64,000 nt of DNA, taken from positions 1-64,000 of the forward strand of contig JAUXSE010000045.1 of NCBI GenBank assembly GCA_030681515.1, in the 5' to 3' direction. The notes under the pieces are model-generated. The model was not told the origin of the DNA and did not search any database. It saw only the letters and a program-made list of their open reading frames with translations. The stretch is from Geothrix sp. (GTDB lineage: Bacteria; Acidobacteriota; Holophagae; Holophagales; Holophagaceae). Within the stretch, counting starts at the first letter, position 1. Each line of letters opens with the position of its first letter. The translations under genes were made by a program, and so were the position numbers. This document shows, piece by piece, positions 33,603-41,443 of the stretch.

Positions 33603-35206
33603 TCTCAGCGCGGCCGTTGGCCCCAACCAAACCCTTCTTCCTCGCAGCCCGCGCTGAGAATGGGAAAAGCAAGCAATTGAGAGTTCTGGCCCCTTTGGCC
33701 CTCGCCCTCGTCCTCTGCATTCCAGGATGCGATCGTTCCAAGTCCCACTCCGAAACCGGCCTCCCCGAGCGGCCCGGCCTGGCCCTGACCCTCTACACGG
33801 GAGGCATGGAGCTCTTCGCCGAGTTTCCCGTGATGGCCGTGGGAGAACCCTCGGCCTTCGCGGCCCACCTGAGCCGCCTGTCTGACTTCAAGCCCGTGAA
33901 GGACGGCAAGGTGATCGTGGTCCTCAGCGGAAAGGGGCCGGAGGAGCGATTTGAAGCGGCTCCTTCCCGCAATCCCGGCATCTTCCGCCCCGAGCCCAGA
34001 CCCAGACAGGCCGGGAAACGACAAATGACGCTCATCTGGGAAGGCCCGCAGGGCCAGGAGATCTTCGACATGGGCACGGTCGAGGTGTATCCCAGCCTAT
34101 CCGACGCGATAAAGGCGCCCGAACCTGAGCATCCTGCGGGCGGCGTCTCCTTCCTGAAGGAACAGCAATGGAGCGTGGACTTCGCCACCGCCGTGGCGGA
34201 TGAGCGGACGATGCGCGCCAGCCTGGAGGCCTACGGCAAGGTGATGCCGCCTCCCGATGGCGAGGCGCGGCTCCAGGCCCCCGTCGCTGGGCGCATCGAG
34301 ACCAGGGGCACCTATCCCTATGTCGGGATGAACGTGAAGCGGGGCCAGGTGCTGGCCTACGTGGTGCCACGGCTGGGCAGCGAGGCCCAACCCGCGTTGC
34401 TATCGCTGGATGCCGGAAGGGCGAAGGTGCGATTGGAAAGGGCCAGGCAGCAGCACCAGCGCATGAAGGGCCTTTTCGCCACGGAGTCCGTGCCACGAAG
34501 GCGCCTGGACGAGGCCGCCCAGGACGAAACCCTGGCCCAGGCCGAATGGCAGGCCATGGAGGGCCGCCTGGAGCAGTTCCAGGAAGGCAAGGGGGGCACC
34601 GGATCACCCCTCGTGGCCCCGGTCTCGGGAACCCTGGCCGCCGTGTCGGGCGGAATGGGTTCATCGGTGGCCGAGGGGCAGGAGCTCTTCCATATCGTGT
34701 CCCTGGATCGCCTCTGGCTGGAGGTCCAGGTGCCCGAAGCGGAAGCCGCCCACCTCAAACAGCCCACCGGCATCTGGTTTGAACCCCAGGGAACGGGCCA
34801 GACATTTGAACTGAGCCCCCGCATGGGAGCCAGGTTCATGGGTGTGGGAAGCGCCATCACGCCTGACCGCCGCACGCTGCCCTTCCTGGTGTCCTTCCCC
34901 AACCAGAAGCTCGGTCTTCGCGCGGGCGTGGCAGGCAAGGTGCGCGTCTTCCTGGGCGAGACCACGAACGCCCTGGCCATCCCCGTCTCCGCGCTCCAGG
35001 AGGAAGATGGCCTCAGCACGGTCTATGTCCAGTCCGGCGGCGAGATCTTCGAGCGCCGCATCCTGAAGCTGGGCATCCGGGATGGGGAACACATCCAGGT
35101 TTTGTCAGGCCTCCAGAAGGGCGAGCGGGTCGCGACCCGGGGGGCCCACCTCGTGCGTCTGGCCGCCAGTGCGGGCAAGGTCCCCCAACACGGTCACGCC
35201 CATTGA
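33599..35206 (+). CDS. RND periplasmic adaptor (membrane fusion protein), CusB/CzcB type (operon 1)
   Basis: A 535-residue adaptor. The N terminus holds a hydrophobic segment with a lipobox-like end (LALALVLCIPGC), so it is probably a lipoprotein. A long periplasmic pre-domain (about 55-190) carries beta strands and Pro-rich segments. The barrel-sandwich/hairpin core follows (LQAPVAGRIETRGTYPYVGMNVKRGQVLAYVV and LVAPVSGTLAAVSGGMGSSVAEGQELFHIVSLDRLWLEVQVPEAEA). The C-terminal tail QHGHAH could bind metal. It links the inner-membrane pump to the TolC-like channel. It overlaps the channel gene by ATGA, and the pump gene follows 15 bases later. Confidence 0.88.
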   Translation: MISARPLAPTKPFFLAARAENGKSKQLRVLAPLALALVLCIPGCDRSKSHSETGLPERPGLALTLYTGGMELFAEFPVMAVGEPSAFAAHLSRLSDFKPVKDGKVIVVLSGKGPEERFEAAPSRNPGIFRPEPRPRQAGKRQMTLIWEGPQGQEIFDMGTVEVYPSLSDAIKAPEPEHPAGGVSFLKEQQWSVDFATAVADERTMRASLEAYGKVMPPPDGEARLQAPVAGRIETRGTYPYVGMNVKRGQVLAYVVPRLGSEAQPALLSLDAGRAKVRLERARQQHQRMKGLFATESVPRRRLDEAAQDETLAQAEWQAMEGRLEQFQEGKGGTGSPLVAPVSGTLAAVSGGMGSSVAEGQELFHIVSLDRLWLEVQVPEAEAAHLKQPTGIWFEPQGTGQTFELSPRMGARFMGVGSAITPDRRTLPFLVSFPNQKLGLRAGVAGKVRVFLGETTNALAIPVSALQEEDGLSTVYVQSGGEIFERRILKLGIRDGEHIQVLSGLQKGERVATRGAHLVRLAASAGKVPQHGHAH

Positions 35207-35221
35207 GGCTCCGAGGTCTTC

Positions 35222-38200
35222 ATGTTTGATCGCATCATCAAAGCCTCGCTCCAGCACCGCTTCGTGGTCCTCCTGATCGCCGCCCTCATGATGGGCTGGG
35301 GTCTCTGGTCCGCCCTTCGGATGCCCGTGGATGTGTTCCCTGACCTTACGGCGCCCTCCGTCACCGTGGCCACCGAAGCCCACGGCATGGCCCCCCAGGA
35401 AGTGGAGCAGCTCATCACCCGGCCCATCGAATCCGCGCTGCTGGGCGCCGCGGGGGTTCGCCGCGTGCGCTCCGTGTCCCAGACAGGCATCTCTCTGGTC
35501 TTTGCCGAATTCGAATGGGAGGTTCCCATCCAGCAGGCGCGGCAGGTGGTCACCGAGCGCCTTTCGATCGCCCGGAGTTCCCTGCCAGCGGGCAGCACCC
35601 CGACCCTCACCCCCATCTCCAGCATCATGGGCGAGATCCTTTTTGTCGCCGTGGTATCGGACCAGCACAGTCCCATGGAGCTGCGCACGGAGGCGGACTG
35701 GAACATCCGGCGCCGCCTTCTGTCCGTGCCCGGCGTCTCCCAGGTGGTACCCATTGGCGGCGAAGTCAAACAGTTCCAGGTGATCCTCCGCCTCGATCGC
35801 CTGGCCGCCTACCAGATCGGCGCCCAGGACGTGGCCAAGGCCGTGGAGGAGGCCGGCGAGAACAGCTCGGCCGGATTCCTGGTCCACCAGGGCCAGGAGT
35901 ACTTGATCCACGGTCTGGGCCGCCTCCGCAATGCCGGGGATCTGGAACAAGCCTGGGTCGCCACCCGAGGCGGCCAGCCCGTGCGCCTGCGGGATGTGGC
36001 GGAAGTCAAGATCGGTCCAGCCCTGAAGCGGGGCGAGGGTTCCCATGACGGCAAGCCCGCCGTGATCCTGGGCATCCAGAAGCAGCCCGGTGCCAATACG
36101 CTGGATCTGACGAAGCGCCTGGACCAGGTGATGGCGGAGGTCCAGAAGGATCTTCCCAAGGGCATGCAGCTCAAGAGCCACATCTTCCGGCAGTCCGACT
36201 TCATCCAGGTGGCCATCGCCAACGTCCGGGATGCCCTGCGGGACGGGACGCTCCTGGTGCTGCTCATCGTGGGTCTCTTCCTGGCCCACAAGCGGGCCAC
36301 CCTCATCACCGCCGTGGCGGTCCCCCTGAGCCTGGTGGCCGCGGTGCTCGCGCTCAAGGCCTTCGGCACCACGCTCAACACCATGACCCTGGGCGGCATG
36401 GCCCTGGCGGTGGGGGATCTGGTGGATGACGCCATCGTGGACGTGGAGAACGTGCTCCGGCGTCTCCGGGAAAACATGCAGCAACCGGCCAGCTCGCAGA
36501 GAGCGGCCTTCGACGTGGTCTTCAGCGCCAGCTCCGAAATCCGCAGTTCCATCGTCTATGCCACCGCCATCATCATCGTGGTCTTCCTTCCGATCTTCTT
36601 CCTGGCGGGCGTGGAGGGGCGGCTGCTCCAGCCCCTGGGCATCGCCTTCACCGTGGCTTTGGCCGCTTCGCTTCTGGTGGCCCTCACCGTCACCCCGGCC
36701 ATGTGCCTTTGGCTTCTCCCCAAGGGGATGAGCGAACGCGCCCACGAGGAAGGGAGGGTGGTCCGGTGGGTCAAGGCGAAGTACGAACCCCTGCTCACCT
36801 GGGCCATGCCCCGCTGGAAAACCATGATCTGGGGCGGAGTCGCGGGCCTCGCACTCGCGGCAGGCTCGCTCTTCTTCGCGGGCCGCGCCTTCCTCCCCGA
36901 ATTCAACGAAGGCACGCTCACGCTCAGCATGACCTGCCTGCCGGGCACCCCGCTTGGTGTATCGGATCAACTGGGGCGGCAGGTGGAACAGACCCTGCTG
37001 AAACATCCGGAAGTCGTGGCCACGGCCCGTCGCACGGGCCGCGCCGAACTGGACGAGCACGCCATGGAAGTCTTCGCTTCCGAGATTGACGCGGGTCTCA
37101 AGATGAAGGACCGCGGGAAAGAAGAGCTTTTGACCGCTTTGCGCAAGGATCTGTCCCAGATCCCCGGGGTCCACATCGCCATCGGCCAGCCCCTTTCCCA
37201 CCGCATTGACCACCTGCTTTCGGGCAGCCGGGCGGCCATTGCCGTGAAGCTCTTTGGGACAGACCGGGCGGAGCTGAAGCGCCTGGCTGAGGCCACCAAG
37301 GCGCAGATGGCGCAGGTTCCCGGTGTGGTGGACCTCATGGTGGAGGCTTCCACCGAGTTGCCGATCCTGTCGGTCCGTCCTGATCGGGCGGCTCTGGCCC
37401 AGGCAGGCCTCAGCTCGAAGGCCTTCGCCCATATCCTGGAACTGGCCTTCAAGGGAGAAGTCGCCGGGCGCGTGCGAGAGGTGGACGCGGTCTTCGACGT
37501 GCTGGTGCGCATGGAGCGCAGGGTTCTCCAGGACGCGGAAACCCTTGGCGACACCCTCATCAGCACGCCTTCGGGCGGGACTCTGCCCTTGAAAAGCCTG
37601 GCCGTCATTTCCATGGATCGCGGGCCCAGCGCGATTTCCCGCGAAAACGGCCAGCGGAAGATGGTCGTCACCTGCAACCTCGGCGGCCGCGATCTCTTCA
37701 GTGTGGTGCAGGACATCCGCGCCCGCCTGGAGGCCCAGGTGCCCATGCCCCAGGGCTACCACGTTGAATTCGGAGGCCAGTTCGAAAGCGGGGAATCCGC
37801 CGCCCGGAACCTGGTGCTCATGGGGATCGGCGCCATCGTTGCGGTGTTCGGGCTGCTGTTCATGGCCTTCAAGTCCACCAGGGACGCGACGCTCATCATG
37901 CTGAACCTGCCCCTGGCCTGGATGGGCGGCGTCGCCGGCGTCTATTTCAGCGGCGGCATCCTCAGCGTGGCCACCCTCATCGGCTTCATCACCCTCTTCG
38001 GCATCGCCACCCGCAACGGCATCATGCTGGTCTCTCACATCCACCACCTCATGGATGAAGAAGGTGTGACGGACCTTGAGGAAGCCGTGCGGCGAGCCGC
38101 CAGGGAGCGCCTCGCCCCCATCCTCATGACCGCGCTGACGGCGGGCCTGGCCCTGGTGCCCATCATCCTCCGCCGCCACGCCCCCGGCAGCGAGATCCAG

Positions 38201-38350
38201 GCCCCCATGGCCTCGGTGATCCTCTTCGGCCTCCTGTCCTCGACGGCCCTCAACATGCTCGTGGTGCCCAGCCTCTACCTGCGCTTCGGCTCCAAAGCCG
38301 GGCAGCGCGGGGAAGAGGGCCTTCAGGTGTCCAGTCGTGACGAGCCCTGA
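35222..38350 (+). CDS. Heavy-metal-type RND efflux permease (operon 1)
   Basis: A 1042-residue inner-membrane pump with twelve predicted helices and two periplasmic loops. The N terminus MFDRIIKASLQHRFVVLLIAALMMGWGLWSALRMPVDVFPDL is typical of the CzcA/CusA heavy-metal branch. Helix 4 carries GGMALAVGDLVDDAIVDVENV with acidic proton-relay residues. Conserved SGSRAAIAVKLFGTD in the second loop and FITLFGIATRNGIMLVSH near helix 10 also fit. The substrate is probably a divalent or monovalent transition metal, but the specificity cannot be read here. It is the last gene of operon 1. Confidence 0.92.
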   Translation: MFDRIIKASLQHRFVVLLIAALMMGWGLWSALRMPVDVFPDLTAPSVTVATEAHGMAPQEVEQLITRPIESALLGAAGVRRVRSVSQTGISLVFAEFEWEVPIQQARQVVTERLSIARSSLPAGSTPTLTPISSIMGEILFVAVVSDQHSPMELRTEADWNIRRRLLSVPGVSQVVPIGGEVKQFQVILRLDRLAAYQIGAQDVAKAVEEAGENSSAGFLVHQGQEYLIHGLGRLRNAGDLEQAWVATRGGQPVRLRDVAEVKIGPALKRGEGSHDGKPAVILGIQKQPGANTLDLTKRLDQVMAEVQKDLPKGMQLKSHIFRQSDFIQVAIANVRDALRDGTLLVLLIVGLFLAHKRATLITAVAVPLSLVAAVLALKAFGTTLNTMTLGGMALAVGDLVDDAIVDVENVLRRLRENMQQPASSQRAAFDVVFSASSEIRSSIVYATAIIIVVFLPIFFLAGVEGRLLQPLGIAFTVALAASLLVALTVTPAMCLWLLPKGMSERAHEEGRVVRWVKAKYEPLLTWAMPRWKTMIWGGVAGLALAAGSLFFAGRAFLPEFNEGTLTLSMTCLPGTPLGVSDQLGRQVEQTLLKHPEVVATARRTGRAELDEHAMEVFASEIDAGLKMKDRGKEELLTALRKDLSQIPGVHIAIGQPLSHRIDHLLSGSRAAIAVKLFGTDRAELKRLAEATKAQMAQVPGVVDLMVEASTELPILSVRPDRAALAQAGLSSKAFAHILELAFKGEVAGRVREVDAVFDVLVRMERRVLQDAETLGDTLISTPSGGTLPLKSLAVISMDRGPSAISRENGQRKMVVTCNLGGRDLFSVVQDIRARLEAQVPMPQGYHVEFGGQFESGESAARNLVLMGIGAIVAVFGLLFMAFKSTRDATLIMLNLPLAWMGGVAGVYFSGGILSVATLIGFITLFGIATRNGIMLVSHIHHLMDEEGVTDLEEAVRRAARERLAPILMTALTAGLALVPIILRRHAPGSEIQAPMASVILFGLLSSTALNMLVVPSLYLRFGSKAGQRGEEGLQVSSRDEP

Positions 38351-38394
38351 TATCGCCCCCCTTTTCTGGAAGAGGATCCTGCCGCTGACACCAT

Positions 38395-38410
38395 TACACG
38401 AATTCGTGTA
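38395..38410 (+). promoter_or_regulatory. Perfect 16-bp palindromic ArsR-type operator
   Basis: TACACGAATTCGTGTA is fully palindromic and ends two bases before the ATG at 38413. CTGACA at 38385-38390 may be the -35 element, so a bound repressor would cover the promoter. The first ATG would then be almost leaderless. Confidence 0.8.
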
Positions 38411-38412
38411 GT

Positions 38413-38802
38413 ATGGACCCGATGGCGAAACCCACCCTCCAGCTCCCCACCTGCCCCCCCAAGGCGCCCCTCACGGAGCGCCCGCTGCTGGGCGTGGGAT
38501 TGGCCTCGGAACTGGCTGGCCTTTTCGAGGTGTTGGCTTCGGATACCAGGCTGCGCCTGCTGCACGCCCTGGTGCTCCTGGGCGATCCCTGCATGAGCGA
38601 TCTGGCCGAGGCGGTGGGCATGAAGCCCCAGGCCGTGTCCAACCAGCTCCGGCGCCTGGTGGATCTGGGCATCCTCGCCACGCGGCGCCACGGGACCCAC
38701 ATCCACTACCGCATCGTGGACCCCTGCGTCGTCCGGCTCATGCACCACGGGCTTTGCCTGAACGAAGAGACCAGGGGCCATGCCCAGGCGAACGCCTCAT
38801 GA
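38413..38802 (+). CDS. ArsR/SmtB-family metalloregulator
   Basis: A 129-residue winged-helix repressor: LFEVLASDTRLRLLHALVLLGDPCMSDLAEAVGMKPQAVSNQLRRLVDLGILATRRHGTHIHYRIVDPCVVRLMHHGLCL. The family helix-turn-helix is clear. Cysteines before the DNA-binding helix and in the C-terminal helix, plus several His residues (HIHYR, MHHG), are potential metal ligands. Metal binding would release the operator that overlaps its promoter. ATG 38413 and ATG 38422 are both possible. The latter has GGA upstream. It heads the second efflux operon and overlaps the next gene by ATGA. Confidence 0.92.
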   Translation: MDPMAKPTLQLPTCPPKAPLTERPLLGVGLASELAGLFEVLASDTRLRLLHALVLLGDPCMSDLAEAVGMKPQAVSNQLRRLVDLGILATRRHGTHIHYRIVDPCVVRLMHHGLCLNEETRGHAQANAS

Positions 38803-39068
38803 GGCGCTGGATCGCGATCCTCCTTCTTTGCCTGGCCTCGCTCTACCTGGGCGCCACCAGCCTGGATCGCTGTGCCGAGGGGTTGGCGGACGACTGCGCC
38901 CCCGTCTGCCACATCTTCTGCGCGGATGGCTGCGCCACCGTGCCGGTGCCGGAAGCGCCGGTGCCACCCTCACCGGACCCCCTGCCGCGGCCCCGCTTCG
39001 AGGCCGAGCGGGCCGAGCATCTCGTCAGCCTGGACCTCGAACCGGAGAAGGATCCCCCCCGGGCTTGA
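38799..39068 (+). CDS. Small exported cysteine-rich protein in the metal-efflux operon
   Basis: An 89-residue protein with a signal peptide (MRRWIAILLLCLASLYLGATS). A compact cluster of five cysteines follows with spacing C-x7-C-x3-C-x3-C-x3-C and a His between the third and fourth. The C-terminal half is Pro/Glu-rich and probably unstructured. The start ATG 38799 overlaps the ArsR stop (ATGA), so it is co-translated with the regulator. Position and Cys cluster suggest a periplasmic metal-binding or metallochaperone role. I do not know a family with this exact spacing. Confidence 0.75.
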   Translation: MRRWIAILLLCLASLYLGATSLDRCAEGLADDCAPVCHIFCADGCATVPVPEAPVPPSPDPLPRPRFEAERAEHLVSLDLEPEKDPPRA

Positions 39069-39140
39069 AGGATGGAGCGCCTGAACCCGCGGCCGGGCTT
39101 CGCCCTGCCGTGATGCCCTTCCTGCTTGATCGAGGTCCCG

Positions 39141-40316
39141 ATGCGAACTTTCCTCCTGGGGGCGCTGCCCTGCCTGCTCATGGCCCAGGCACCGCCCCTT
39201 TCCTATGACGACATTCTCCAGCGGGCGCGGACCAGCCCCGGGCAGTACCGGACCGAGGCCCTGCTGGCGGGCCGGGAACGCCAGCTCCGGGGCAGCAGTG
39301 GCCTGCTCCGGGAGGGTCCATCCCTGGGGCTTTCCGCGGGGCCGCGCCGCTCACCGCTGACACCCAGCACCACCGACCGGTCGGTGCAGGTGGATCTGCC
39401 CCTGTTCCTGTCGCCAGGCACCCAGCGGCGCCTGGAGGAAGCGCTCGGCAAAGCGGATCCCGTCCTGCGGGAATCCGCCCGCATCGAGGCCCGCTTCCGC
39501 CTGCGGCAGGCGTACCTGGACGCCTGGCTCGCGGAGCGCCTCCTGGGGCTGCGCGAGGCGGATCTCGGTACCGTGCAGGCCTGGTTCCAGGCGGCCCGCG
39601 CCCGTCAGGAGGCCGGGGCCGATCCCGCCTTCCAGGCCAGCCTCGTGGAAGGCGAGGTTCTCAGGGCCCAACTGGACCTGGACGAGGCGCGGCGGACCCG
39701 CTTTCTGGCCTGGGCCAGCCTGCGCACGCTCGCCGCCGTGCCTGATGGGCCCGTGCCCCTGGCAGAGCCTGGCGATCCCGTCCTCCTGTCTCCATCGGAC
39801 CTGTCGGCGGGATTCGAGGGCGGGTCGCTCCGGCGCGCCATCCAGGCCCGCCTGGAGTTGGAGGAGCAGACCCTTCGCCAGCAGGAGGCTTTGGCCACCA
39901 GCCGCTGGAGCCTGCGCGGAAGCACCAGCAAGGAAGGGGTGGAACGCGTCACCACCCTGGGCGTCGCCTACCGCTTCCCGCGGCCCGCAGAGACGCGCGC
40001 GATCCACCGGGAGACCGCGGCCACGCTGTCCGCCACCCGGCAGGAGCTGGACATCGCGCGGGTGGAGCTGGAAGCCCGCTTCCAGTCGGCGCTGGCCCGG
40101 CTTCAAAGCGCGTCCGCGCCCACGCCCTTCACCGCCTTCGACACCGCGCTCCGGGCCGTGGGGCTGCGCCTCAGCGAGGGCAAGGAGCGGCCTTCCGAAG
40201 CGCTCCCCATCCGCCGCCAGCTGCTGGAAGCCCAGGTCGCCTCCCTGCGCCGCCTGCAAGCGGCCCACCTTCTCACCGCCGAACTCCAGGCCCTCACCCA
40301 CGGGAACAACCCATGA
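39141..40316 (+). CDS. TolC-family outer-membrane efflux channel (operon 2)
   Basis: A 391-residue protein with a short signal peptide (MRTFLLGALPCLLMAQ) and coiled-coil-rich halves such as FRLRQAYLDAWLAERLLGLREADLGTVQAWFQAARARQEAG and TLRQQEALATSRWSLRGSTSKEGVERVTTLGVAYRFPRP. It is shorter than the operon 1 channel and lacks the structured repeat. The start is ATG 39141 with GAGGT five bases upstream. A frame beginning at 39126 adds five residues without support. It is coupled to the adaptor gene by ATGA. Confidence 0.85.
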   Translation: MRTFLLGALPCLLMAQAPPLSYDDILQRARTSPGQYRTEALLAGRERQLRGSSGLLREGPSLGLSAGPRRSPLTPSTTDRSVQVDLPLFLSPGTQRRLEEALGKADPVLRESARIEARFRLRQAYLDAWLAERLLGLREADLGTVQAWFQAARARQEAGADPAFQASLVEGEVLRAQLDLDEARRTRFLAWASLRTLAAVPDGPVPLAEPGDPVLLSPSDLSAGFEGGSLRRAIQARLELEEQTLRQQEALATSRWSLRGSTSKEGVERVTTLGVAYRFPRPAETRAIHRETAATLSATRQELDIARVELEARFQSALARLQSASAPTPFTAFDTALRAVGLRLSEGKERPSEALPIRRQLLEAQVASLRRLQAAHLLTAELQALTHGNNP

Positions 40317-41443
40317 ACCATCTGCTTCGATTTTCTGCCCTGAGCCTTGCCCTCATCGCCTTCACCGCCTGCGACCGCAAGAAGGAAGCAGCCCCGCCGG
40401 CCACCGATCAACATGCCGGGGAGGCCTCGACCGGAGACCTGGATCGCCTGCCCCTGAAAGATGTGCGCGGCCTGCGTTTCATGCCGGTGCCCGGGATCAA
40501 GGCCGAGGGCGCCTGGTATCCCGCGGAAGCCATCGGGGATGAAACCGCCCAGGCCTTGCTCACTTCCCCCGTGAAGGGCATCATCTCGGCGATCGCGGTC
40601 CCACCGGGCAAACAGGTGGGTTCCGGCACGGCCCTGTTGACGCTCCAAAGCCCGGAACTGGCGCGGCTGAAGGGGGACTGGCTCGCCTCGAAGGCCAGGC
40701 AGCAAAGGGCCGAGGCCGAACTGGCACGGGAACAGCGCCTTTCCGAGGCCCAGGCCGGATCCCGGCGCGAGCTGGAGGCCGCCCGCAGCGAGGCCGCCAC
40801 GGCCCAGGCCGACGAGGAGGCCTCCCGTCTGGCCCTGGAGGCCCGGGGCCTGCGCCCCGAGTCCGCCGGTGCCACCTTCACCTTGAAGGCACCCACGGCT
40901 GGAACGGTGGTCGCGTATAAAGTCCAGCTCGGGCAGGGCGTCGAAGCGGGGCAGGAGTTGGGCGGCTTCCAATCCGGCGCCGCGGCCCTGGCGCGGCTGG
41001 AACTGCCCCTCCCGGCGCCCCAGGACTGGTCCCCGGGAACCCTCACGGAAGTCCGCCGGTCCGATGGCCAGCGTTGGAAGGCCCGCCTGGAAGGAGCGCC
41101 CGCGACCCTCACCGGTGACACCCGGCGGCTGAGCTACCGCCTGCGATTGTCCGGCGGGCCCTTGCCGATTCCCGGCACGCCCCTCGAAGTGCATGTGCCC
41201 CTCACCAAGGCCATCGTGCTGCCTCAAAGCGCGTTGCAGCAGGTGGAAGGCATCTGGGGCGTCTTCGTGAAGGAGGGCGAGGCGGCCGTGTTCCGGCCCG
41301 TGCGGCGCGGTGCCGAACTGGGGGGCGATGTGATGGTGCTGGAGGGCGTGAAGCCCGGCGAGACCGTGGTCGGCGAGGGCGCCTACCTCCTGAAGTCGCT
41401 CCAGATCAAGCGCAAGAGCGGGGGAGAAGACCATGACCACTGA
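40313..41443 (+). CDS. RND periplasmic adaptor (lipoprotein), CzcB/CusB type (operon 2)
   Basis: A 376-residue adaptor with a lipoprotein signal (LALIAFTAC, Cys about residue 19). The hairpin is flanked by barrel-sandwich halves TSPVKGIISAIAVPPGKQVGSGTALLTLQSPEL and FTLKAPTAGTVVAYKVQLGQGVEAGQELGGF. A membrane-proximal domain follows, ending IVLPQSALQQVEGIWGVFVKEGEAAVFRPVRRG. The C terminus is GGEDHDH, potentially metal-binding like the HGHAH tail of operon 1. It overlaps the channel gene by four bases and the pump gene by eleven. Confidence 0.9.
   Translation: MNHLLRFSALSLALIAFTACDRKKEAAPPATDQHAGEASTGDLDRLPLKDVRGLRFMPVPGIKAEGAWYPAEAIGDETAQALLTSPVKGIISAIAVPPGKQVGSGTALLTLQSPELARLKGDWLASKARQQRAEAELAREQRLSEAQAGSRRELEAARSEAATAQADEEASRLALEARGLRPESAGATFTLKAPTAGTVVAYKVQLGQGVEAGQELGGFQSGAAALARLELPLPAPQDWSPGTLTEVRRSDGQRWKARLEGAPATLTGDTRRLSYRLRLSGGPLPIPGTPLEVHVPLTKAIVLPQSALQQVEGIWGVFVKEGEAAVFRPVRRGAELGGDVMVLEGVKPGETVVGEGAYLLKSLQIKRKSGGEDHDH

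Noticed and set aside
35105-38179. Long minus-strand frame opposite the first RND pump
   Set aside because: It is His/Gly/Asp-rich, typical of antisense shadows in GC-rich genes. The plus strand has full RND motifs.
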